Assembly (NCBI RefSeq): GCF_020297365.1
Contig: NZ_JAIXIG010000002.1
Location: 62,001-126,000, forward strand
Source of the DNA: Curtobacterium oceanosedimentum
Lineage (GTDB): Bacteria > Actinomycetota > Actinomycetes > Actinomycetales > Microbacteriaceae
Reading direction: 5' to 3'
DNA: 64,000 nt
Part shown: piece after piece, positions 1 to 9,630 of the stretch
Layout: each line of letters starts with the position of its first letter
Numbering within the stretch: the stretch's first letter is position 1
Position numbers and translations under genes: made by a program
The notes under the pieces: generated by a model
Databases searched by the model: none
Told to the model about the DNA's origin: nothing
The model's input: the letters and a program-made list of their open reading frames with translations, nothing else

Positions 1-453
1 ATGTCGGTGATCCCCGCCCGGAACGCGATCACCGTCGCGCTCGTGCTCGCCGCGTTCGCGTGGCCGCAGATCGCCCGCATCATGCGCGGTGCGGTCCTCA
101 GCGCCAAGCAGTCCGACTACGTGATGGCGTCCGCCGCCCTGGGCGTCAGCCGCTTCACGACGCTGGTCCGCCACGTCATCCCGAACGCGCTGGCGCCGGT
201 CATCGTCGTCGCCACCGTGTCGCTCGGCACGTTCATCGTCGCCGAGGCGACGCTGTCGTTCCTCGGGATCGGGCTGCCGCCGTCGGCGCTCAGCTGGGGC
301 CTCGACATCGGCACCGCGCAGACGTCGATCCGGACCAACCCGTCGACGATCTTCTGGCCGTCGGCCGCGCTGTCCATCACCGTGCTCGCGTTCCTGCTCC
401 TCGGTGACGTGGTGCGCGACGCGCTCGACCCGAAGGCGAGGGCCCGCCGATGA
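1..453 (+). CDS. Peptide/nickel ABC transporter permease, DppC type (5' end missing)
   Basis: This is the C-terminal part of a binding-protein-dependent permease that would form one of two membrane channels of a di/oligopeptide or nickel importer. The visible 150 residues carry the permease cytoplasmic loop (AALGVSRFTTLVRHVIPNAL, the EAA-type loop that docks the ATPase) and hydrophobic segments on both sides. They end in the DALDPKARAR tail typical of DppC/OppC. Family members are near 300 residues, so about half the gene lies left of the window and the ATG at position 1 is probably internal. The stop overlaps the start of the next gene by 4 bases (ATGA), so the two are translationally coupled. 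Substrate cannot be told from sequence. Confidence 0.9.
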   Translation: MSVIPARNAITVALVLAAFAWPQIARIMRGAVLSAKQSDYVMASAALGVSRFTTLVRHVIPNALAPVIVVATVSLGTFIVAEATLSFLGIGLPPSALSWGLDIGTAQTSIRTNPSTIFWPSAALSITVLAFLLLGDVVRDALDPKARARR

Positions 454-2192
454 GCGAGACGCTGACCAACCCCACCAGCCGCCGCGCCGGATCCGAGGGC
501 GCCCCGCTGCTCGAGATCACGGACCTGCAGGTCGGCTTCAAGACCCAGAGCGGCTTTGTACAGGCCGTCCGCGGCGTGAACATGACCCTGGAGCAGGGCG
601 AGCGCCTGGCCATCGTCGGCGAGTCCGGTTCGGGCAAGTCGACGAGCGCCCAGGCGATCATCAAGCTCCTGCCCGGCGCCGGACAGGTGACCGGCGGGTC
701 GATCAAGTTCAACGGGCGCGAGCTCGTCGGGCTGAACGACAAGGAGATGTCGGAGATCCGCGGGAAGGAGATCGGCTACGTCCCCCAGGACCCGATGTCG
801 AACCTCAACCCGCTGTGGTCGGTCGGCTTCCAGGTCGAGGAGGCCATCCGGGCGAACGGCATGGCCACCGGCAAGAAGGCCGTCCGTGACCGTGCCGTCG
901 AGGTCCTGCAGGAAGCCGGCCTCGGCGACGCCTCCAGCCGGCTCAAGCAGTACCCGCACGAGTTCTCCGGCGGCATGCGGCAGCGCGTGCTCATCGGCAT
1001 CGGTCTGTCGAGCCGCCCGCAGCTGCTCATCGCGGACGAGCCGACGAGTGCGCTCGACGTGACCGTCCAGCGCGTCATCCTCGACCACCTCGAGACCCTG
1101 ACCCGCGACTTCGGCACCTCGGTGCTGTTCATCACGCACGACCTCGGGCTCGCCGCCGAGCGCGCCGAGAAGCTCGTCGTGATGTACAAGGGCCAGGTCG
1201 TCGAGGCCGGTCCCTCGAAGGAGATCCTGGCGAACCCGCAGCACCCCTACACGCAGCGCCTCGTCGCGGCGGCGCCGTCGCTGGCCAGCCGTCGCATCCA
1301 GTCGAAGGTGCAGCACGAGCGGGTCGACATCGCGGACGCCGGCAACGACGACGCCGAGCTGATCGCCCGTGCCCAGGAGCGCGAGCACCGCCCGGCCGAG
1401 GACCTCATCGTGGTGAAGAACCTCGAGAAGGTCTACAAGCTGCGCGGCAAGAACCTCGCCACGCGCGAGCTGAAGGCCGTCGACGACGTGTCGTTCTCGA
1501 TCCAGAAGGGCACCACCACGGCGCTCGTCGGCGAGTCCGGTTCGGGCAAGTCGACCGTCGCGAAGCTGGTCCTGCAGCTCGAGAGCATCACGAGCGGCTC
1601 CGTGCAGTTCGACGGCATCGACATCGGCGCGCTGAAGGGCAAGGACCTCTTCGACTTCCGCCGCCGCGTGCAGCCGGTGTTCCAGGACCCGTACGGCTCC
1701 CTGGACCCGATGTACAACGTCGGGAACACGATCGCCGAGCCGCTCGCCACGCACAAGGTGGGCGACAAGGCTTCCCGTCGCGCCCGGGTGCTCGAGCTGC
1801 TCGACCAGGTCGCGCTGCCGAAGTCGATGGTGAACCGGTACCCGAACGAGCTGTCCGGCGGGCAGCGGCAGCGCATCGCCGTCGCCCGCGCGCTCGCGCT
1901 CAAGCCGGAGGTCATCGTCCTCGACGAGGCCGTCTCCGCGCTCGACGTGCTCGTGCAGGGGCAGATCCTCGACCTGCTCACCGAGCTGCAGACCGAGCTC
2001 GGCCTGACGTACCTGTTCATCACGCACGACCTCGCGGTGGTCCGCCTCGTCGCGGACAACGTGTGCGTCATGCGTCGTGGGCAGATCGTCGAGAAGGCGA
2101 CGACCGACGAGGTCTTCGCCGACCCGAAGGAGCAGTACACGAAGGACCTCCTGGCCGCCATCCCCGGCGCCGGGTTCGAGTTCGGACGCTGA
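450..2192 (+). CDS. Fused double ATP-binding subunit of a peptide/nickel ABC importer (DppD-DppF type)
   Basis: A 580-residue cytoplasmic ATPase with two complete nucleotide-binding domains in one chain. Each half has a Walker [10 protein letters not shown] (about residues 57-65 and 356-364). The first half has SGGMRQR signature and LLIADEPTSALD Walker B; the second has [16 protein letters not shown] and VIVLDEAVSALD. Both end with the ITHDL switch histidine. In many bacteria DppD and DppF are separate proteins; here they are fused, as is common in actinobacteria. It energises the permease encoded just upstream (4-base overlap). The oligopeptide-type C-terminal extension follows the first domain. 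The partner binding protein of this copy is outside the window or shared. Confidence 0.93.
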   Translation: MSETLTNPTSRRAGSEGAPLLEITDLQVGFKTQSGFVQAVRGVNMTLEQGERLAIVGESGSGKSTSAQAIIKLLPGAGQVTGGSIKFNGRELVGLNDKEMSEIRGKEIGYVPQDPMSNLNPLWSVGFQVEEAIRANGMATGKKAVRDRAVEVLQEAGLGDASSRLKQYPHEFSGGMRQRVLIGIGLSSRPQLLIADEPTSALDVTVQRVILDHLETLTRDFGTSVLFITHDLGLAAERAEKLVVMYKGQVVEAGPSKEILANPQHPYTQRLVAAAPSLASRRIQSKVQHERVDIADAGNDDAELIARAQEREHRPAEDLIVVKNLEKVYKLRGKNLATRELKAVDDVSFSIQKGTTTALVGESGSGKSTVAKLVLQLESITSGSVQFDGIDIGALKGKDLFDFRRRVQPVFQDPYGSLDPMYNVGNTIAEPLATHKVGDKASRRARVLELLDQVALPKSMVNRYPNELSGGQRQRIAVARALALKPEVIVLDEAVSALDVLVQGQILDLLTELQTELGLTYLFITHDLAVVRLVADNVCVMRRGQIVEKATTDEVFADPKEQYTKDLLAAIPGAGFEFGR

Positions 2193-2254
2193 TCCACCTG
2201 GACACGAACGAGGCCGGTCGTCCCGTCGTCCTCCGCGCTGGTCGCGGGGGTGCG

Positions 2255-2761
2255 GTGGCGGCCGGCCTCGTCGCCGTCCTGGGCGTCTTCCTGCTCGGCG
2301 ACGCGGCCGTCCGCGGCAGCTGGGACGTCGTGCTCCGCGCCGTCGGCCCGGTCGCGGTGCTGGTCTGGGCGCTCTGGGTCCTCACGTACCGCCCGTGCAT
2401 CCGGCTCGACGACCATGCGGTGACCGTCGTCAACCCGCTCCGTCGCACCGTCGTGCCCTGGCACGCCGTCGCCGACGTCCGGTTGCGCTGGCAGATCGTG
2501 GTCGAGACCGTCGGTGGCCGGACCGTGCAGTGCTGGGGCGGCCCGTCGCTGCCCCGGCCGAAGCCGGCCCGACGCGGTGAGCGGGCCGTGCTGCGGCAGC
2601 CCGACGAGATGGTCGTGCTGCTCGACCGGTGGTCCGAGCGCCGCGACGACGCGACCGGCGGCGACGTCGTCCGCGGCTGGGACCGACCGGCGGTGCTGGT
2701 CGGCGCCGGCGCGCTGGCGCTCCTCGCCGTCTCGCTGCTCAGCCTGTGGCTGGGAGCCTGA
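2255..2761 (+). CDS. PH-domain-like membrane protein of unknown function
   Basis: A small protein with two N-terminal membrane helices (about the first 50 residues) followed by a beta-rich stretch (RPCIRLDDHAVTVVNPLRR, then PWHAVADVRL) resembling bacterial PH domains (bPH type), and one C-terminal membrane helix. It resembles the protein at 9059-9610 in layout (CIRL...VNPLRRT versus RIEL...VDVRRTS). The GTG at 2255 is the first standard start after the ATPase gene, but it leaves almost no residues before the first helix. A CTG at 2189, or an ATG at 2063 inside the upstream gene, would lengthen it, so the start is uncertain. It may be co-transcribed with the ABC genes. Function not known. Confidence 0.6.
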   Translation: MAAGLVAVLGVFLLGDAAVRGSWDVVLRAVGPVAVLVWALWVLTYRPCIRLDDHAVTVVNPLRRTVVPWHAVADVRLRWQIVVETVGGRTVQCWGGPSLPRPKPARRGERAVLRQPDEMVVLLDRWSERRDDATGGDVVRGWDRPAVLVGAGALALLAVSLLSLWLGA

Positions 2762-2785
2762 CGCGGCTCGCGATCGCGACCACAC

Positions 2786-2894
2786 GACGGACGGGAGGTG
2801 GACCCATCCCGCCGGTACCGGCGCACCGCGCCAGCGGGGTGACGGCCGTGCCGGGAGGGACGGCGCACGACGCGCGCCGGGCCTCCCGTCCGTC
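2786..2894. repeat. Palindromic gene-end element, long-insert variant
   Basis: The 13-base arms GACGGACGGGAGG (2786-2798) and CCTCCCGTCCGTC (2882-2894) are perfect inverted repeats separated by 83 bases. They match the outer arms of the compact palindromes at 25313-25362 and 59877-59925. It lies between two convergent genes, where a bidirectional terminator is expected. The insert looks like unrelated sequence placed inside a member of the family. Confidence 0.6.
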
Positions 2895-2926
2895 TGCTGG
2901 TCACGTCCACGGCGTGACCAGCGTCG

Positions 2927-5071
2927 TCAGACGACCGCGCCCACGCGTTCGGTGAGCAGGTGCTCCTGGTCCGTCTGGATGCAGGCGACCCCGCGACCGT
3001 GCACCGGCTCGAGCCGGGGGTCGATCGTGCGGCACTGCTCCTGCCGCCCCTCGTCGAGGAGCTGGTACAGCGGGCAGCGCGTCCGGAACCGGCAGCCCTC
3101 GATGCGCTCGGTGGGGGAGGGCAGGTCGCCCTGCAGCAGGATCCGACCGCGCGCGGCCTCGGCCGACGGGTCGGGGACCGGCACCGCCGACAGCAGTGCA
3201 CGCGTGTACGGGTGCTGCGGGTCCGAGAACACCGCGTCGCCGTCGCCGTACTCCACGATCCGTCCGAGGTACATGACCGCGACGTCGTCGGCGATGTGCC
3301 GGACCACGGACAGGTCGTGGGCGACGAACAGGTAGGACAGGCCCAGTCGGTGCTTCAGGTCCTCGAGCAGGTTGATGACGCCGGCCTGCACGGAGACGTC
3401 GAGCGCCGACACCGGCTCGTCGAGCACGAGGATCTTCGGCTCGACGATGAGCGCCCGCGCGATGCCGATGCGCTGCCGCTGGCCGCCGGAGAACTCGTGG
3501 GGGTAGCGGTCGATGTAGCTCGGCTCGAGGCCGACGAGTTCGAGCGACTCCCGCACCCGGCGGCGGATCTCGTCCTTCGGGACCCCGTGCACGGTGAGGG
3601 GTTCGCCGATCACCGAGCCGATGTCGAGCCGCGGGTCGATCGAGGCCATCGGGTCCTGGAAGACGACCTGGATGTCCTTGCGCAGCGCGAGCCGGTCGCG
3701 CTTCGACAGCGAGGCGGTGTCGACGCCGTTCACCCGGATGGTGCCGTGCTGGGCGCCGGCGAGCTCGAGGATCTCCATGATCGTCGTGGTCTTGCCGCAG
3801 CCGGACTCGCCCACCAGACCGAGCACCTGTCCGCGCTTGAGCGTCAGGGAGATGCCGTCGACGGCGTGCACCTCGCCGATCTGCCGACGGAACAGCGCGC
3901 CCTTGGTGAGCGGGAACGTCTTCACCACGTCGTCGAGTTCGAGCACCACGTCGTCGCCGTGGTCGACGACCGCCTCGGGGACGTCGTCGGGGCGGGGGAA
4001 GATCTCGGACCGGGCGAGGGTGCCGGCCGCGATCTCGTCACGACGGATGCAGGCCGCGGTGTGCTCGTCGTCGGGGAGGCCGTTCGTGATCGTCGGCGTC
4101 GCGCCGGTGAGCACGGGGTTGTCGGCGCTCGGCGGCACGGTGGGCGTGACGAGGGCGGGTTCGCCGTCGCGGCAGGCGTCGATGACGGCCGGGCAGCGGT
4201 CGGCGAAGGGGCAGCCGGTCGGCTTCTGGGTGAGCAGGGGCGGGCGGCCGTCCAGGGGCACCAGGCGTTCGGTCCGCGCGGCCGTCATGTTCGGCATCGA
4301 TCGGAGCAGCCCGATCGTGTACGGCATCACCGGTTCGCGGAAGAGCGGCTCGACCGGTGCCGTCTCGACGATGCGACCGGCGTACATCACGGCGACGCGG
4401 TCGGCGTTGCCGGCGACGACGCCGAGGTCGTGCGTGATGAGGACGACGGCGGCGCCGGTCATGTCCTTCGCGGTCTGCAGCACGTCGAGGATCTGCGCCT
4501 GGATCGTGACGTCGAGGGCCGTGGTCGGCTCGTCGGCGATGATGAGCTTGGGGTCGTTCGCGATGGCGATCGCGATCATCGCGCGCTGCCGCATGCCGCC
4601 CGAGAACTCGTGCGGGAACGCGTCGAGCCGTCGGGCCGGGTTCGGGATGCCGACCACGCGCAGCAGTTCCTCGGCGCGGACGCGGGCCGCCTGCTGCGTC
4701 AGGGCGCGGTCGTGCAGGCGGAGACCCTCGATGATCTGCTGCCCGATGGTGTACACGGGCGTCAGGGCCGACAGCGGGTCCTGGAACACCATGGCGATGT
4801 CCCGTCCGCGCAGGCGAGACAGCTCGCGGTCGTTCTGGCCCAGCAGCTCCTGACCGTCGAACCGGATGCTCCCGGTGACCTGGGCCGACGACGGCAGCAG
4901 CCCCATCACGGCCATCGAGGACACCGACTTGCCGGAGCCGGACTCGCCGACGATGCCGAGGAACTCGCCGGGTGCCACCGAGTAGTCGACACCGCGGACG
5001 GCGTACACGGGCTTGGTCTTCGGGTTGAACGTGACCGAGAGGTCGGAGACGGTCAGCAGCGGCTCAGTCAC
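2927..5071 (-). CDS. Fused double ATP-binding subunit of a second peptide ABC importer (DppD-DppF type)
   Basis: A 714-residue ATPase with two ABC domains. The N-terminal half shows GESGSGKSV Walker [17 protein letters not shown] signature and [12 protein letters not shown]. It is followed by the oligopeptide-binding-cassette tail with cysteines ([14 protein letters not shown]), often linked to metal or substrate-protein contacts in this family. The second half shows [25 protein letters not shown] and [12 protein letters not shown], then another [10 protein letters not shown] tail. GTG start at 5071 overlaps the upstream permease gene by 8 bases. It forms an operon with the two permeases (6986 leftward) and is longer than the fused ATPase at 450-2192 because both halves keep the cysteine tail. 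Likely imports peptides. Confidence 0.93.
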   Translation of the reverse strand: MTEPLLTVSDLSVTFNPKTKPVYAVRGVDYSVAPGEFLGIVGESGSGKSVSSMAVMGLLPSSAQVTGSIRFDGQELLGQNDRELSRLRGRDIAMVFQDPLSALTPVYTIGQQIIEGLRLHDRALTQQAARVRAEELLRVVGIPNPARRLDAFPHEFSGGMRQRAMIAIAIANDPKLIIADEPTTALDVTIQAQILDVLQTAKDMTGAAVVLITHDLGVVAGNADRVAVMYAGRIVETAPVEPLFREPVMPYTIGLLRSMPNMTAARTERLVPLDGRPPLLTQKPTGCPFADRCPAVIDACRDGEPALVTPTVPPSADNPVLTGATPTITNGLPDDEHTAACIRRDEIAAGTLARSEIFPRPDDVPEAVVDHGDDVVLELDDVVKTFPLTKGALFRRQIGEVHAVDGISLTLKRGQVLGLVGESGCGKTTTIMEILELAGAQHGTIRVNGVDTASLSKRDRLALRKDIQVVFQDPMASIDPRLDIGSVIGEPLTVHGVPKDEIRRRVRESLELVGLEPSYIDRYPHEFSGGQRQRIGIARALIVEPKILVLDEPVSALDVSVQAGVINLLEDLKHRLGLSYLFVAHDLSVVRHIADDVAVMYLGRIVEYGDGDAVFSDPQHPYTRALLSAVPVPDPSAEAARGRILLQGDLPSPTERIEGCRFRTRCPLYQLLDEGRQEQCRTIDPRLEPVHGRGVACIQTDQEHLLTERVGAVV

Positions 5072-6002
5072 GGTTGGCTCCGGAGGTGGGGTCGATGGCG
5101 TCGCGCAGGGCGTCGCCGAGGAGGCTCGTCGAGAGCACGGTCGCGACGAGGGTCGCGGCCGGCAGGACGAAGAGCCACGGGCGGGTGACGGCGGACTGGC
5201 TGCCCGCGGCGAGGAGCGTGCCGAGGGAGACGTCCGGCACCTGGATGCCGAAGCCGAAGAAGCTCAGCGAGCTCTCCGCCAGGATGGCGGCGCCGACGCC
5301 GAGCGTCGCGTCGATGATGAGCAGCGACGCCACGTTCGGCAGGATGTGCCGCCGGATGATCGTGAACGACGGGACCCCCATGAACCGGGCGGCCTTGACG
5401 TAGTCGCGCTCGCGCAGGGACATCGTCTGGCCGCGGATCACGCGGGCCATCACCATCCAGCTGAACACCGCGAGGCCGACGATGAGCGCGACCCAGGTCA
5501 GGTCCTTGAACACGGGGCTGAGGAGCACGAGCGCGTAGAACGACGGGATCACGAGCAGCAGGTCGATGACCCACACGAGCAGGCGGTCCGTGGTGCCGCC
5601 GAAGTAGCCCGCGATCGCACCGACGATCCCGGCGATGAGCGTGGCGGCCGGGCCGGCGATGAGCCCGATGAGCAGCGACTTCTGCAGCCCGACCAGGGTC
5701 TGCGCGTAGATGTCCTGGCCGATGTCGTTCGTGCCGAACCAGTGCGCGGCGCTCGGCGGCATGCCGAACGCCAGCCCGTCGGAGTCGACGGCGTTCCAGT
5801 GGTACAGCTGCGGGCCGACGAACGCCCAGAGGATGATGAGCAGCAGGGCGCCACCGCCGATGCGCGCACGCCAGGTGCGGAACACCTTGCGCCACAGGGG
5901 GGTGCGGCCGCCCTTCGCCTCGATGACGTGTGCGGGGACGCCGGCGTCGCCGTCACCGGGGTCACCGGCGGTGGTCGTGGTCGTGGGGTCGAGAACAGAC
6001 AC
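5064..6002 (-). CDS. Peptide ABC transporter permease, DppC type
   Basis: A 312-residue inner-membrane permease. A Thr/Gly-rich N-terminal tail of about 40 residues precedes the first helix, then the OppC-like periplasmic loop ([20 protein letters not shown], a hallmark of DppC/OppC) and the EAA-type cytoplasmic loop ([20 protein letters not shown]). It ends with [12 protein letters not shown] start at 6002 is 3 bases after the stop of the partner permease, and its own stop overlaps the ATPase gene by 8 bases, so the three genes form one leftward operon. Confidence 0.93.
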   Translation of the reverse strand: MSVLDPTTTTTAGDPGDGDAGVPAHVIEAKGGRTPLWRKVFRTWRARIGGGALLLIILWAFVGPQLYHWNAVDSDGLAFGMPPSAAHWFGTNDIGQDIYAQTLVGLQKSLLIGLIAGPAATLIAGIVGAIAGYFGGTTDRLLVWVIDLLLVIPSFYALVLLSPVFKDLTWVALIVGLAVFSWMVMARVIRGQTMSLRERDYVKAARFMGVPSFTIIRRHILPNVASLLIIDATLGVGAAILAESSLSFFGFGIQVPDVSLGTLLAAGSQSAVTRPWLFVLPAATLVATVLSTSLLGDALRDAIDPTSGANRD

Positions 6003-6005
6003 GGG

Positions 6006-6986
6006 TCACACCCTCACTCGCGGGTCGAGCGCGGCGTAGAGCAGGTCCGCGAGGGTCCCTGCGATGAGCACGAGGATCGCCGTGAAGAGGATCGTGCCCG
6101 ATGCCGCGTTGATGTCGTTGTTGCTGATGCTCTGGACGAAGTACTCACCCATGCCGTGCCAGCTGAAGACCAGCTCGGTGATGCTCGCGCCGGTCAGGAT
6201 CAACCCGAACGAGTACGCGAAGAACGTCGACATCGGGATGAGCGCGACCCGCACGCCGTGGCGCATGATCGCCGCACCGCGGGTCCGTCCCTTCGACCGC
6301 GCGGTGCGGATGAAGTCGTTCGACAGCACGTCGAGCATCGCCGAGCGCTGGTACCGCGAGTAGGTCGCGACGGCACCGATGGTCAGCGAGATCGTGGGTA
6401 ACAACAGGTGCACGAGCCGGTCGCCGAGCACCGGGAAGAACCCGCTCACCCCCGGGGTGTACTCACCCGTGAAGCGGATCGCCTGCGTCCCGACGCCCTG
6501 GTTCAGCATCGTCGCGAGGATCATCAGGATCACCGCGATGACGAAGGTCGGGGTGGCGAGCACCGCGAACGACAGGTACGTCGACACCTGGTCCGAGGTG
6601 CGGTACTGCCGGACCGCGTTCCAGACACCGAGCAGCACACCGAGGACCGCGCCGAGCAACGTGCCGATGACGAGCAGCCGCAGGCTCGTGCCGGACCGGG
6701 CGATGATGTCGGCCGTCACCTCGGTGCCGCGGGTGCTCATGCCGAGCGAGCCGTGCGTCACCAGGCCCACCCACCAGTCCCAGGTGCGGACGAGGAGCGG
6801 GGTGTCCGGATCGGCACCGAGCTTGCGGAGCGACGCGTCGATCGTGCCCTGCGGAACGGCGGGGTTGCGACCGAGGAAGCGGGCGGCCGGGTTGAGCGTG
6901 CTGCTGGCGAGGATGTAGCCGAGCGTGGTCGCCACGATCGTCAGGACGACGTAGTTGACGATCCGCTTTGCGATGAAGGCGAGCAT
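6006..6986 (-). CDS. Peptide ABC transporter permease, DppB type
   Basis: A 326-residue permease with an N-terminal helix, a long extracytoplasmic loop and five further helices. The conserved loop (QRSAMLDVLSNDFIRTARSKG) is the EAA-type coupling motif of DppB/OppB. The C-terminal DLLYAALDPRVRV is a standard family ending. It is the first gene of the leftward transporter operon, divergent from the substrate-binding lipoprotein at 7244. A TAACCT box at 7044-7049 (minus strand) may be its -10, giving a leader of about 50 bases. The variant FLGRNPAVPQG region in the first loop is not recognised as tied to a substrate. Confidence 0.93.
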   Translation of the reverse strand: MLAFIAKRIVNYVVLTIVATTLGYILASSTLNPAARFLGRNPAVPQGTIDASLRKLGADPDTPLLVRTWDWWVGLVTHGSLGMSTRGTEVTADIIARSGTSLRLLVIGTLLGAVLGVLLGVWNAVRQYRTSDQVSTYLSFAVLATPTFVIAVILMILATMLNQGVGTQAIRFTGEYTPGVSGFFPVLGDRLVHLLLPTISLTIGAVATYSRYQRSAMLDVLSNDFIRTARSKGRTRGAAIMRHGVRVALIPMSTFFAYSFGLILTGASITELVFSWHGMGEYFVQSISNNDINAASGTILFTAILVLIAGTLADLLYAALDPRVRV

Positions 6987-7043
6987 GTACTTCGTGACCT
7001 CTGGGGTACGGCCATCCGTCCGGACAGCGTTGTCGGTGGCGAC

Positions 7044-7162
7044 AGGTTAGCCGCTCGCGGCGGCGGGGTGGGACGTGGGAAGTGACGTTATGCAACATTC
7101 GTTACGAGCGTGTTTCGATTCCCGACACGACCTCTTGTGCTGCCCCTGGATGTGGCTATGGT
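7044..7162. promoter_or_regulatory. Divergent promoter region of the peptide transporter
   Basis: This gap separates the leftward permease operon and the rightward binding protein. On the + strand TTGTGC (7135-7140) and TATGGT (7157-7162) are spaced 16 bases and would give a leader of about 75 bases. On the - strand TAACCT (7049 to 7044) is a possible -10. The AT-richer stretch around 7087-7125, unusual for this genome and with two CGTTA repeats, could bind a regulator. No known operator was recognised. Confidence 0.4.
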
Positions 7163-7243
7163 TCTCAACCAACAGACGCGACGGCGGGGGCCGTGCGCGG
7201 TCCAGCGCTCCGGCGCGAACCACAACGAAAGGGAATCCTCGTC

Positions 7244-8962
7244 ATGCGAAAGAGGATCAAGGGCATCGCCGTCCTGGCCACTGCCGCGGCCGCAGCCGTC
7301 GTGCTGGCGGGCTGCTCCGGCGGCGGGCAGGCGGGCAACAGCAGCTCCGCGGTGGCCGAGTCGTCGCTGAAGTCGACCGGCTGGACCGTCGCAGACCGCG
7401 CCGACGTCACCGACGGCGGATCGATCACCCTGCCGATCGACACGGCTCCGGCCAATTGGCAGCTGCAGAACCTGGACTCGGGGACGGTCGACGACAACAC
7501 GATCTCCGGCACCTACCTGCCGAGCTTCATCCAGTTCAAGGAGAACGGCGAGTGGGAGGCGAACAAGGACTTCGTCGACTCGATCGAGCTGACGAAGGAC
7601 TCGCCCCAGACCGTCGAGATCAAGATCAACCCGAAGGCCGTGTGGTCGGACGGCACCCCGATCAGCGCGAAGGACGTCATCGCGAACTGGAAGGCGCTGA
7701 ACGGCTCGAACAAGGACTTCGCGCCCCTCGCCACCAACGTGTGGGAGGACGTGGACTCGGTCGAGCAGGGTTCCGACGAGCGTGACGTCATCATGACGTT
7801 CTCGAAGACCAACGCCGACTGGGCGTCGGTCTTCACGGCGATCTACCCGTACTGGGCCGTCGACACCCCGGACCACTTCAACACGGCGTGGGCCAAGGGC
7901 CCGTACGCGGCCGACGGCAAGACGTACGTCTCCGGTGGTCCGTACATCCTCAAGTCCTTCGACGCCAACGGCGGCGTCGTGACCTTCGAGAAGAACCCGA
8001 AGTGGTGGGGCGACGAGGGCAAGCTCGACACGATCGTCTTCAAAACGGTGTCCCGTGACGGTGTCGCCCAGGCGTACGCCAACAAGGAGCTCGACGCCTT
8101 CAACCTGAACGGCAGCGCCGACAACTTCAAGACGGCGAACTCGCGGTCGGACTCGAAGATCGAGCGCTCGCTCGGCACCACCTGGCGTCACGTCACCCTG
8201 AACGGCACGTCCGAGGTCTTCAAGGACCAGGACGTCCGCCAGGCCTTCGCACAGGCCATCAACCGCAAGGTCCTCGCCCAGGCGATCCTGTCGCCGGTGA
8301 AGAGCCCCGGTGACGTCCTGAACAACCTGGTGTACCTGCCGGGCCAGGAGGGCTACACGGACGACGCGTCGAGCGTCTACGGCTACGACGTCGAGAAGGC
8401 GAAGGGCAAGCTCGAGGACGCCGGGTACGAGATCGGCTCGGACGGCTACGCCACCAAGGGCGGCAAGCCGCTCGAGGTCCGCTTCGTGATCCCGTCGGAC
8501 AACCCGAACTCGGCGAACATCGCGCAGCTCGTCCAGCAGCAGACGAAGCAGGCCGGCTTCAAGGTGACGATCGACACCGTGCCCACCGACGACTTCTTCA
8601 CGAAGTACATCACCACCGAGACGCGTGACTTCGACGCCACGTACTTCGCGTGGCAGGGCACGCCGTTCCCGATCTCGTCGCTCAAGTCGATCTTCTACCC
8701 CGCCGACGCCGGTCAGAACTACGCCGGTGTGACGGACGACTCCCTCGGCGAGGCCTGGGACACGGCCAACGGTGAGCTCGACGCCGACGCCCGCATCAAG
8801 GACGCGCAGGAGATCGACAAGAAGATCGTCGCCGTCGCCGGCACGATCCCGCTGTTCGCCGAGCCGTACGCCTGGGGTGTGCGCAAGGACCTGGTGAACT
8901 ACGGCCCGGCGCAGTTCCAGCAGTCCTCGGTCAAGTGGCAGGACGTGGGCTACACGAAGTAG
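7244..8962 (+). CDS. Peptide ABC transporter substrate-binding lipoprotein (family 5)
   Basis: A 572-residue extracytoplasmic solute-binding protein of the DppA/OppA class. The start ATG at 7244 has a good ribosome site (AAGGGAA, 7229-7235). The signal peptide is a lipoprotein type: MRKRIKG, hydrophobic Ala/Val core, lipobox LAGC with Cys24. Family 5 features include the KAVWSDGTPISAKDV loop, the NPKWWG segment and the VRQAFAQAINRK segment that line the peptide pocket. It delivers substrate to the permeases encoded divergently at 5064-6986. Physical separation of binding protein from the rest allows it to be made in excess. A strong hairpin follows the stop. Confidence 0.95.
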   Translation: MRKRIKGIAVLATAAAAAVVLAGCSGGGQAGNSSSAVAESSLKSTGWTVADRADVTDGGSITLPIDTAPANWQLQNLDSGTVDDNTISGTYLPSFIQFKENGEWEANKDFVDSIELTKDSPQTVEIKINPKAVWSDGTPISAKDVIANWKALNGSNKDFAPLATNVWEDVDSVEQGSDERDVIMTFSKTNADWASVFTAIYPYWAVDTPDHFNTAWAKGPYAADGKTYVSGGPYILKSFDANGGVVTFEKNPKWWGDEGKLDTIVFKTVSRDGVAQAYANKELDAFNLNGSADNFKTANSRSDSKIERSLGTTWRHVTLNGTSEVFKDQDVRQAFAQAINRKVLAQAILSPVKSPGDVLNNLVYLPGQEGYTDDASSVYGYDVEKAKGKLEDAGYEIGSDGYATKGGKPLEVRFVIPSDNPNSANIAQLVQQQTKQAGFKVTIDTVPTDDFFTKYITTETRDFDATYFAWQGTPFPISSLKSIFYPADAGQNYAGVTDDSLGEAWDTANGELDADARIKDAQEIDKKIVAVAGTIPLFAEPYAWGVRKDLVNYGPAQFQQSSVKWQDVGYTK

Positions 8963-8984
8963 TCACGCGGTCGCACCGACCCGG

Positions 8985-9024
8985 AACGACACCCTCGACG
9001 TCGCACGACGTCGGGGGTGTCGTT
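8985..9024. terminator. Bidirectional hairpin terminator
   Basis: A 40-base hairpin pairs AACGACACCC with GGGTGTCGTT and continues through CGACGTCG on both sides of a 2-base loop. It lies between the stop codons of two convergent genes and has no T-run, as is usual in high-GC actinobacteria. Confidence 0.75.
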
Positions 9025-9058
9025 CTGCGTCCGCACCCGCCCCTGCCCGGAGCGCCGG

Positions 9059-9610
9059 TCACAACCGCGCAGACGCCAACGACGCCGCGACGCCGAGCAC
9101 GACCATCGCCAGGATCGTCCACCCGTGGGTGCGGTGCGTGATCGGTGCGGCGACGACGGTCGCCGGGGGCGGGCCCTCCTGCACGGCCGCGGCGGGCACG
9201 TGGGCGAGCACGCGCGCGGCCGCAGCCTCGACGTCGAGGTGATCCGGGCCTCCCGGCTGGTCACCGGAGCGCGCGGCGAGGCGCGCGGTCGGGCGGGTCG
9301 CGATCCAGACACGGCGGACGCCCTCGCTGGTGACCACCTCGATGCCGTACTTCGTGCGCACCTCGGTGATCCGGGACCACGTGTAGGTGCTCGTCCGGCG
9401 GACGTCCACGATGCGCAGGTGCTCCGGGGTCAGCTCGATGCGGGGCCGCCACAGCGCCGCCCACGCGACGAACGCGACCGTCAGGCTCGGGACGATCGCC
9501 AGCCAGGGGGACCCGCCGCCCACCAGGGCGAGCGGGACGAGCACGACGGCCACGACCCAGAGGACGAGGGCGAGACGGCGCAGGCCCGGGGCGAAGATGG
9601 TGGTGTGCAC
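9059..9610 (-). CDS. PH-domain-like membrane protein, paralogue of the one at 2255-2761
   Basis: A 183-residue protein of unknown function. Two N-terminal membrane helices are followed by a small beta domain (RPRIELTPEHLRIVDVRR, then YTWSRITEVRT) of the bacterial PH type, and a C-terminal helix (GWTILAMVVLGVAASLA). The GTG at 9610 is supported by a TACCCT -10 box ending 6 bases upstream, implying a leaderless message. It sits alone, facing the binding-protein gene. Its likeness to the protein at 2255 in order of helices and beta domain suggests a duplicated family flanking the transporter. Confidence 0.75.
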   Translation of the reverse strand: MHTTIFAPGLRRLALVLWVVAVVLVPLALVGGGSPWLAIVPSLTVAFVAWAALWRPRIELTPEHLRIVDVRRTSTYTWSRITEVRTKYGIEVVTSEGVRRVWIATRPTARLAARSGDQPGGPDHLDVEAAAARVLAHVPAAAVQEGPPPATVVAAPITHRTHGWTILAMVVLGVAASLASARL

Positions 9611-9630
9611 CGGACGAGGGTACGAGATGC

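Noticed and set aside
117..2027. Long antisense open frame opposite the first fused ATPase
   Set aside because: Arg/Asp/Leu-rich translation with no domains; a by-product of third-position GC in the real gene.
2063..2761. Longer version of the PH-like gene from the ATG at 2063
   Set aside because: It would overlap the ATPase coding end by 130 bases with Arg-rich sequence that does not fit a membrane-protein N-terminus.
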